Below are positions 59,126-64,000 of a stretch of 64,000 nt of DNA, piece after piece (positions within the stretch are counted from its first letter, which is position 1; every line of letters starts with the position of its first letter). The stretch comes from Rhizobium sp. L1K21. GTDB lineage: Bacteria; Pseudomonadota; Alphaproteobacteria; Rhizobiales; Rhizobiaceae. The DNA lies in contig NZ_JAMXLE010000005.1 of NCBI RefSeq assembly GCF_024055895.1, forward strand, positions 62,001 through 126,000, given 5' to 3'. The notes beneath the pieces were generated by a model, which was not told the DNA's origin, did no database searches, and was given only the letters and a program-made list of their open reading frames with translations. The position numbers were made by a program, and so were the translations under genes.

Positions 59126-59776
59126 ATGGAGTATATAGGCTGGTCGTCCCGCGGCAACGAGCAGAAGGCCGCCGTGATTATTCCCGATGGATGCAGGGAT
59201 ATCATCGTCGTCAGACAGGAGGGCGACATCCACGATGTTTTCCTGAGCGATATCGACTGGCATCCGCGCATCGTGCACATGCAGGCAAGCCGCGAGCTGA
59301 CCGGCTATCGCATGCCTCCCGGCACTGTCGTCAATCCAGCTGACCTCATTGACCTGCGGCATGGTTCGCGCCTGACGCATGCAGACCTCATGCATGTGGC
59401 AACCACGGATGAGGAAATGACCGCCCTTGTCGCGCTACTCGCCGAAACCCAACTGCCGGTGGCGCGGGTGGCAACCACGGCCGGAGTAAGTGAACGCACA
59501 CTTCAGCGTCACTTCAAGGCGCGCAATTTGCCGAAACCGGAATTCTGGCGTCAGCTGGGCCGCGCCAGGCGCGCAGCCATGGCACTGGAAATCTATCCGT
59601 CGCTGTCGGAAACCGCCCTCGCCTTCGGCTACAGCGATCAGGCACATATGACACGCGAATTCGTTCGCTGGTTTGGCGCAACCCCGCAAAGGTTGCGCCG
59701 CAAACCGGACCTCTTGCGGCTGATTGCTCAACCTGGATTGGGCAACTGGACCGCGGAGCAAAGCTCCACCAGATAG
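59126..59776 (+). CDS. AraC-family transcriptional regulator
   Basis: 216 aa. The N-terminal part (MEYIGWSSRGNEQKAAVIIP, DGCRDIIVV) is a short cupin-like effector domain seen in compact AraC proteins. The C-terminal ~90 residues have two HTH motifs: VARVATTAGVSERTLQRHF and SLSETALAFGYSDQAHMTREFVRWFG. It starts 25 bp after the SRPBCC gene, so it may belong to the same operon. Its 3' end overlaps the VOC gene on the other strand by 49 bases. Confidence 0.85.
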   Translation: MEYIGWSSRGNEQKAAVIIPDGCRDIIVVRQEGDIHDVFLSDIDWHPRIVHMQASRELTGYRMPPGTVVNPADLIDLRHGSRLTHADLMHVATTDEEMTALVALLAETQLPVARVATTAGVSERTLQRHFKARNLPKPEFWRQLGRARRAAMALEIYPSLSETALAFGYSDQAHMTREFVRWFGATPQRLRRKPDLLRLIAQPGLGNWTAEQSSTR

Positions 59777-60123
59777 CCGTTCGGGTCGCCCACATAGGCG
59801 GTGGTTTGTCCCCATGGTTCCTCACGCACCTCCTGAACAGGCGTGGCGCCGGCCGCCAGAGCGCGCGAAAGGGCCGCCGCCACATCATCGGTTTCCAGGG
59901 CAATTTCGAAGGTCGGAGAAGTCAATGCCGCCGGAGCCGGTTTTTTACCAAGCTGACGCATGAGCTTGGTTGAGGAAAAGGCAAGCCGCGTTTCGCCGGT
60001 CACCAGCTCGCCATAGTCGCCACTTTCATGCAGGAAGCCGGTCTGCAGGCCAAAAGCGCGTTCATAAAAGCTGAGCGTTGCGGCCACATCATCAACGTAG
60101 AAAATGGCATATCGAAAAAGCAT
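59728..60123 (-). CDS. VOC-family (glyoxalase/bleomycin-resistance fold) protein
   Basis: Vicinal-oxygen-chelate fold protein, 131 aa. It shows AIFYVDDVAATLSFYERAFGL, then FEIALETDDVAAALSRALAAGA and EPWGQTTAYVGDPNGYLVELC, with the usual metal-ligand Glu near the end. An in-frame ATG at 60144 exists, but ATG 60123 is preceded by GGAG at six bases. It is transcribed against the AraC gene with an overlap at the 3' ends. The substrate is unknown. Confidence 0.85.
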   Translation of the reverse strand: MLFRYAIFYVDDVAATLSFYERAFGLQTGFLHESGDYGELVTGETRLAFSSTKLMRQLGKKPAPAALTSPTFEIALETDDVAAALSRALAAGATPVQEVREEPWGQTTAYVGDPNGYLVELCSAVQLPNPG

Positions 60124-60356
60124 CGTTATCTCCTGTTTGAACATTCGACAGACATGCAGCTTGCGCCGGTAAATGTCTTGAAGAATTCCGACACACTCGA
60201 CAAAACGTCACTTTGTCTCTACCAGAGCGGCAACAGTCTTCAGGTCGATAATAAGAACTTTTGTCGTGATGCCTCTTGCGGGCGCGGAACATGGTCCGGC
60301 GACGCAATTTCTGATCATCGGGCCTTGGACCTCAAACGCGAAAAATGAGGATGATC

Positions 60357-60692
60357 ATGAGCGAACTGCCCCCCTGCCCGAAATGCAACTCCACCTATAC
60401 CTATGAAGATGGCGGGCTGCTGATGTGCCCCGAATGTGGGAACGAATGGTCTGCAGATGCAGCATCCGGCTCCGACGAGCCGGTCTACAAGGACGCCAAT
60501 GGCGCGGTTCTCGTCGATGGCGATACGGTGACCGTGATCAAGGACTTGAAGCTCAAGGGCAGCTCGCAGGTTTTGAAAGTCGGAACAAAAGTGAAGAATA
60601 TCCGCCTTGTAGAAGGCGATCACAATATCGACTGCAAGATCGATGGTTTCGGCGCGATGAAGCTGAAATCGGAATTCGTCAAAAAGATCTGA
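60357..60692 (+). CDS. PhnA/YjdM-type zinc-ribbon protein
   Basis: 111-aa protein. A zinc ribbon is formed by PPCPKCNS and [10 protein letters not shown] near the N-terminus. The C-terminal domain [33 protein letters not shown] is the PhnA (YjdM) SH3-like domain. Despite the old name, it is not a phosphonoacetate hydrolase. GAGG lies six bases before ATG 60357. It is monocistronic. Function is unknown. Confidence 0.88.
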   Translation: MSELPPCPKCNSTYTYEDGGLLMCPECGNEWSADAASGSDEPVYKDANGAVLVDGDTVTVIKDLKLKGSSQVLKVGTKVKNIRLVEGDHNIDCKIDGFGAMKLKSEFVKKI

Positions 60693-60770
60693 GATTTGAG
60701 GCGTCCGCCGATGCATGCCGAAATGCGGCATTTTGATGGAACCGTTTTGAACCTGCGGCGTTAGACTGCC

Positions 60771-61484
60771 ATGGCGGCGCAACCCAATCGCAATATCACC
60801 ATGATACAGCTCGGCATTCTTGTCGGGCTTATCCTTTTTGTGGCCGATGTCATCGCGGTGCATACAGGCTATATCGATGGCATTGACCACACGGTTCTGC
60901 AATGGTTTCGCGTCGATGGGAATCCGGACCAGGCCATCGGACCACCCTGGTTTGAAGAGGCCGCAGCGGAGATCACCACGCTTGGCAGCTATACGGTGGT
61001 CATCATTGTCTGCCTGATCACCACCGGCGTCTTGCTCAGCTACCGTCTCTATGCGGCCTCGGCCTTCATCGCCGTTTCGCTTGTCGGCGGCGCACTCATC
61101 TCCTCGCTTTTGAAGCTGCTGTTTGAACGTCCCCGACCGGATATCGTCGAGCATCTGGACCGCACATTTACCTATAGTTTTCCCAGTGGCCATGCACTGA
61201 TTTCTTCGGTCACCTATCTCACCCTGGCCGCTGTCGCCGTGCGCTTTGTCGAGCGTCGCCAAACCAGACGCTTCGTCATCACTTGCGCCTTCCTGCTGGC
61301 AGCCCTAGTGGGGATCAGCCGGGTGTACCTTGGCGTGCACTGGCCAAGCGATGTTTTCGCCGGCTGGTGTCTGGGCGGTGCCTGGGCGGGTACCTGCTGG
61401 TACGCCGCGCATTGGCTGACACATCGCAACCGCCCCTCTGACGAGACCGAAGATCTCGGTCGCTCCCATACGCGAGGCCCATAA
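60771..61484 (+). CDS. PAP2-family membrane phosphatase
   Basis: Integral membrane phosphatase, 237 aa, about six hydrophobic segments. The three signature motifs are intact: KLLFERPRPD, PSGHA (FPSGHALISS) and SRVYLGVHWPSDVFAGW. It removes phosphate from lipid phosphates such as phosphatidate or undecaprenyl pyrophosphate, with the active site facing the periplasm. It is followed two bases later by the DUF1206 gene, so they are likely co-transcribed. Confidence 0.88.
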   Translation: MAAQPNRNITMIQLGILVGLILFVADVIAVHTGYIDGIDHTVLQWFRVDGNPDQAIGPPWFEEAAAEITTLGSYTVVIIVCLITTGVLLSYRLYAASAFIAVSLVGGALISSLLKLLFERPRPDIVEHLDRTFTYSFPSGHALISSVTYLTLAAVAVRFVERRQTRRFVITCAFLLAALVGISRVYLGVHWPSDVFAGWCLGGAWAGTCWYAAHWLTHRNRPSDETEDLGRSHTRGP

Positions 61485-61486
61485 CC

Positions 61487-62290
61487 ATGGCTCCGGATCA
61501 TCCAAGAACCTGGATCAAGATTGCAGCGCGCACCGGCTATGCAGCGCGCGGCGCGGTCTATGTCATTGTCGGGGCGCTCACAGTGTTGGCCGGCTTTGTG
61601 AGCAGCAAGAAGCCCGACACCAGAGACGCGGTCTCCACCCTCATGCACCAGCCCTTTGGCGTGGTTCTGGTTTGCGCGCTGCTTGCAGGCCTGTGCTGCT
61701 ATGTTATCTGGCGGCTGCTGCAGGTGATTTTCGATCCCGATGAGCATGGCTCAGGCGCCAAAGGTCTGATCATCCGTGCAGCCTTTCTGGTGTCTGCCAC
61801 ATCCTATGCGTTCCTGGCACTCTATGCATTGTCCCTGCTTGGCATCGGGCTTGCCGAGGGCGGTGGCGGTGGCGGTTCGCCGTTGCGGGAATACCTCACA
61901 TCTTTTCTCGGAGCCCGCACTGTGGCCCTGGCGCTCGCCATCACCTTTGCCGGTGTTGCAATCGCCCATTGGCGGAAAGCCTTTGCCGGGACCTATGAAA
62001 AATACTTCAAGGCCGACGACGATGCAGAAAGCATCATCCGTCCGATTGCCGTGATCGGGCTTTCAGCGCGCGGACTGGTCTTCGCCGTTATCGCATGGCT
62101 TTTTGCCAGCCGCTTCATCTATCTCGGCGAACAGCAGGCCACGGAAAAGCCGGGACTGCAGGACGTCTTGAACTATCTTGCCAAACTTCCCTATGGACCC
62201 TGGCTGACCATTGCCATGGGCGTCGGCCTTATTGCCTACGCGCTTTATTCGCTTGCCGAGGCCCGCTGGAGACGCATCGGCAGGCTCTGA
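61487..62290 (+). CDS. DUF1206 membrane protein
   Basis: Polytopic membrane protein, 267 aa, with three repeats of a two-helix unit (six hydrophobic segments), each containing an ARxGYxARGxVY-like start: AARTGYAARGAVYVIVG, then RAAFLVSATSYAFLA, and IGLSARGLVFAVIAWL. This matches DUF1206. It lies directly after the PAP2 gene. Function unknown; the pair suggests a role in the cell envelope. Confidence 0.85.
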   Translation: MAPDHPRTWIKIAARTGYAARGAVYVIVGALTVLAGFVSSKKPDTRDAVSTLMHQPFGVVLVCALLAGLCCYVIWRLLQVIFDPDEHGSGAKGLIIRAAFLVSATSYAFLALYALSLLGIGLAEGGGGGGSPLREYLTSFLGARTVALALAITFAGVAIAHWRKAFAGTYEKYFKADDDAESIIRPIAVIGLSARGLVFAVIAWLFASRFIYLGEQQATEKPGLQDVLNYLAKLPYGPWLTIAMGVGLIAYALYSLAEARWRRIGRL

Positions 62291-62323
62291 GGCTCTCCCC
62301 TCTCGCCAAGCGCAAAAAAAGCG

Positions 62324-62343
62324 GATACTATTCGCATACGAAT
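62324..62343 (+). promoter_or_regulatory. Operator and -10 of the UPF0280 operon, twin of the hyuA operator
   Basis: Candidate -10 GATACT (62324-62329), then TTCGCATACGAA (62331-62342). With its right flank it reads TTCGCATACGAATGAA, one mismatch in 16 from the hyuA site, and its position relative to the -10 is the same. No clear -35 was seen. Confidence 0.7.
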
Positions 62344-62396
62344 GAAATGATGCGGATGGGTCTTTGGCAGTTTTGGCGAAAAAGAGGGATGTCGGG

Positions 62397-63260
62397 ATGG
62401 GTCCAGTGGCACGCATGCTCGCCGATCAGCGCCGTTTGCATCTGCAGCACGGGCCGATTGATCTGATCATCGAAGCATTCGGGCCTGAAGCCGATGTGCG
62501 CCGCGCCTACCAGCAGGCCCAAACGGCCTTCGCAACCGTCCTTGACGATCTGGTTCTTGAACTGCCGCTTCTGCGCAAACCCGTGGAAAGCGAACCTCAA
62601 GGGCAGATCGCGCGCGCCATGTGGGCGGCGACCTTTCCATTCTCACCGGAGTTCATCACCCCCATGGCCGCCGTGGCAGGCAGCGTGGCAGATCATATTC
62701 TGGCAGCGATGCTGGAAAACAATGTGCTCTCCCGCGCCTATGTCAACAATGGCGGCGACATTGCGCTCCACCTTGCCGAAGGCGCATTTACGGTCGGCAT
62801 CTGTGACGACCCCGCCACCGGCGCGGCAGGCGGGACTGTCACCATCAGGCCAGATGACCGCATTGGCGGGATCGCCACCAGTGGCTGGCGTGGACGATCC
62901 TTTTCGCTTGGTATCGCAGACGCGGTGACTGTGCTTGCCCAAAATGCCGCCTGCGCTGACGCTGCCGCCACCATGATTGCCAATCGCGTCGATCTGCCCG
63001 GCTCTGCCAAGATCAGGCGCGCGCCCGCAGACAGTATCCAGCCGGACAATGATCTCGGTTCGCGGGCGGTCACGACCGCTGTGGGCGACCTCGACGACGG
63101 CGAGATCGACACCGCCTTGGACGGCGGCGTAACTGCCGCGCAGCACTATCTTTCGCGTGGGCTGATCCGCGCCGCTTATCTATCGCTGGCAGGCCATCGC
63201 CGCGCCATGCCGGAAACCATCAACAATCATCACATAAGAGGGAGTGTCACCAATGGTTGA
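62397..63260 (+). CDS. UPF0280 family protein (ApbE-like)
   Basis: 287-aa protein of the UPF0280 family, which is related to ApbE-type flavin transferases. It shows GPIDLIIEAFGPEADVR, a central AVAGSVADHILAAML and AYVNNGGDIALHLAEG, and the Gly-rich RIGGIATSGWRGRSFSLGIADAVTVL with the typical ASG/TSGWRG loop. ATG 62397 follows AGAGGG at eight bases; a TTG 33 bases upstream is in frame. It is first in an operon with two AA_synth genes, overlapping the next by eight bases. The biochemical role is unknown; the operon shares an operator with hyuA. Confidence 0.85.
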   Translation: MGPVARMLADQRRLHLQHGPIDLIIEAFGPEADVRRAYQQAQTAFATVLDDLVLELPLLRKPVESEPQGQIARAMWAATFPFSPEFITPMAAVAGSVADHILAAMLENNVLSRAYVNNGGDIALHLAEGAFTVGICDDPATGAAGGTVTIRPDDRIGGIATSGWRGRSFSLGIADAVTVLAQNAACADAAATMIANRVDLPGSAKIRRAPADSIQPDNDLGSRAVTTAVGDLDDGEIDTALDGGVTAAQHYLSRGLIRAAYLSLAGHRRAMPETINNHHIRGSVTNG

Positions 63261-63837
63261 ACCAGTCGTGCGGAAAAAGGCCGTTATTGTCGAAGAGATT
63301 TTTCACGAGGGCGGGCCGCGCGCTGAAAAGCCGCTGAAGCGCGCTGCCGTTGTGGCCGTGATCAAGAACCCCTTTGCCGGACAATATGTCGAAGATATCG
63401 CCTTCTTCATGGAAGATCTAAAGCCGCTGGGTCTCGAAATGGCTGACGACCTGATCAAGGCGCTGGGCGGCGATGCCTCCGTGGTCGAAGGTTACGGCAA
63501 GGGCGCGATTGTGGGCACCGCTGGCGAATTGGAGCACGGCGCGCTCTGGCATGTGCCGGGCGGTTATTCCATGCGCGAGAAGCTCCCGAACTCCAACGCG
63601 ATTGTCCCCTCCACCAAAAAGATCGGCGGTCCCGGTACCCGGCTTGATGTGCCGGTGACACATTGCAATGCATCTTATGTGCGCTCACATTTCGACGCCA
63701 TGGAGGTGGGCCTGAACGACGGCCCCAAGGCGGATGAAATTCTGCTCGCTCTGGTGATGACGACCGGCCCGCGCATCCATGCCCGCGTCGGCGGCCTCAA
63801 GGCCTCTGAAATCAAGGGCGAGGACGGACTGCGGTGA
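63253..63837 (+). CDS. Amino acid synthesis family protein (AA_synth, DUF1185), copy 1
   Basis: 194-aa protein of PF06684. It shows KRAAVVAVIKNPFAGQYVEDI, LGGDASVVEGYGKGAIVGTAGELEHGALWH and FDAMEVGLNDGPKADEILLALVM. Despite the family name the reaction is uncertain. GGGAG lies eight bases before ATG 63253. It overlaps UPF0280 by eight bases and the next paralogue by four (GTGA). An ancestral duplication is likely. Confidence 0.85.
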   Translation: MVEPVVRKKAVIVEEIFHEGGPRAEKPLKRAAVVAVIKNPFAGQYVEDIAFFMEDLKPLGLEMADDLIKALGGDASVVEGYGKGAIVGTAGELEHGALWHVPGGYSMREKLPNSNAIVPSTKKIGGPGTRLDVPVTHCNASYVRSHFDAMEVGLNDGPKADEILLALVMTTGPRIHARVGGLKASEIKGEDGLR

Positions 63838-64000
63838 GCGCGAAAATCCGTAAACTGGTTGTGATCGCTGACGAGGTTCGCCTCGAAATGGGAGAGCGGG
63901 TCAACCCGCCTTCCCGCCGTGCCGCCGCCATCGCCATTATCGAAAACCCCTATGCGGGCCGCTTCGACAAAGGCCTGGAAGAACTGATCACCATCGGCGA
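63834..64000 (+). CDS. AA_synth (DUF1185) protein, copy 2 (cut by window edge)
   Basis: Starts with GTG 63834 overlapping the previous stop and runs open to the edge (55 codons seen). It reads MSAKIRKLVVIADEV and then RRAAAIAIIENPYAGRFDKGL, clearly paralogous to copy 1. The remainder is outside the window. Confidence 0.8.
   Translation, partial: MSAKIRKLVVIADEVRLEMGERVNPPSRRAAAIAIIENPYAGRFDKGLEELITIG

Overview
The window reads as a chromosomal segment of an alphaproteobacterium of the order Hyphomicrobiales (Rhizobiales), most likely Brucellaceae (Ochrobactrum/Brucella-like) or a close relative. The grounds are moderately high GC content, dense operons with ATGA overlaps, several LIV-type and Dpp-type ABC systems, and six stretches of the palindromic intergenic repeat typical of this order (arms TTCTCCCC/GGGGAGAA and AACCCCTCATCC). 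No rRNA, tRNA, CRISPR array, insertion sequence or prophage was seen. The genus is an inference; no marker gene is present.

Layout. 0.2-2.3 kb: a lipoprotein-like hydrolase and a Xre/RES toxin-antitoxin pair. 2.3-10.7 kb (minus strand): hyuA-hyuB followed by a 2Fe-2S subunit and a molybdopterin/tri-heme cytochrome c subunit. 10.8-11.5 kb: a Phd/VapC-type pair. 11.6-15.8 kb: acyl-CoA dehydrogenase, quinone reductase, APH-like phosphotransferase and SDR, arranged around a divergent promoter. 15.9-19.5 kb: a class III aminotransferase flanked by two identical 16-bp palindromes, and a papain-like protease fused to a serine-hydrolase-like domain. 20.1-27 kb: an EamA transporter with a histidine-rich tail and a complete LIV-type ABC operon ending in a hydrolase. 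27-28.9 kb: mntH-mntR behind a clear MntR box. 29-29.6 kb: a HigB/HigA-type pair. 30-34.2 kb: a three-gene histidine kinase/receiver relay with no output domain. 34.4-41.4 kb: a split dipeptide-type ABC transporter with an M20 amidohydrolase. 41.4-42.3 kb: PrlF/YhaV. 42.3-57.6 kb: an FAD oxidoreductase, then a TetR regulator followed by a second LIV-type transporter, an acyl-CoA ligase, a solute-binding protein, a trifunctional-type beta-oxidation protein, a thiolase and two acyl-CoA dehydrogenases (resembling the pim dicarboxylate operon). 57.6-62.3 kb: small proteins, ArsR/SRPBCC, AraC, VOC, PhnA-like, PAP2 and DUF1206 genes. 62.4 kb to the end: an UPF0280 gene and two AA_synth (DUF1185) paralogues, the last cut by the window edge.

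How the genes work together. Two pairs of distant promoters share operators. The hyuA promoter (10.7 kb) and the UPF0280 promoter (62.3 kb) share a 16-bp operator with one mismatch. The acyl-CoA dehydrogenase promoter (13.9 kb) and the tetR promoter (43.7 kb) share 21 of 24 bases, including the -35 box. I infer two small split regulons. One is for oxidation and ATP-dependent opening of an N-heterocycle or lactam-like compound (Mo-hydroxylase, HyuAB, UPF0280, AA_synth). The other is an acyl-CoA/dicarboxylate beta-oxidation regulon under the TetR protein at 43.8 kb. The substrates are not determined by the sequence.
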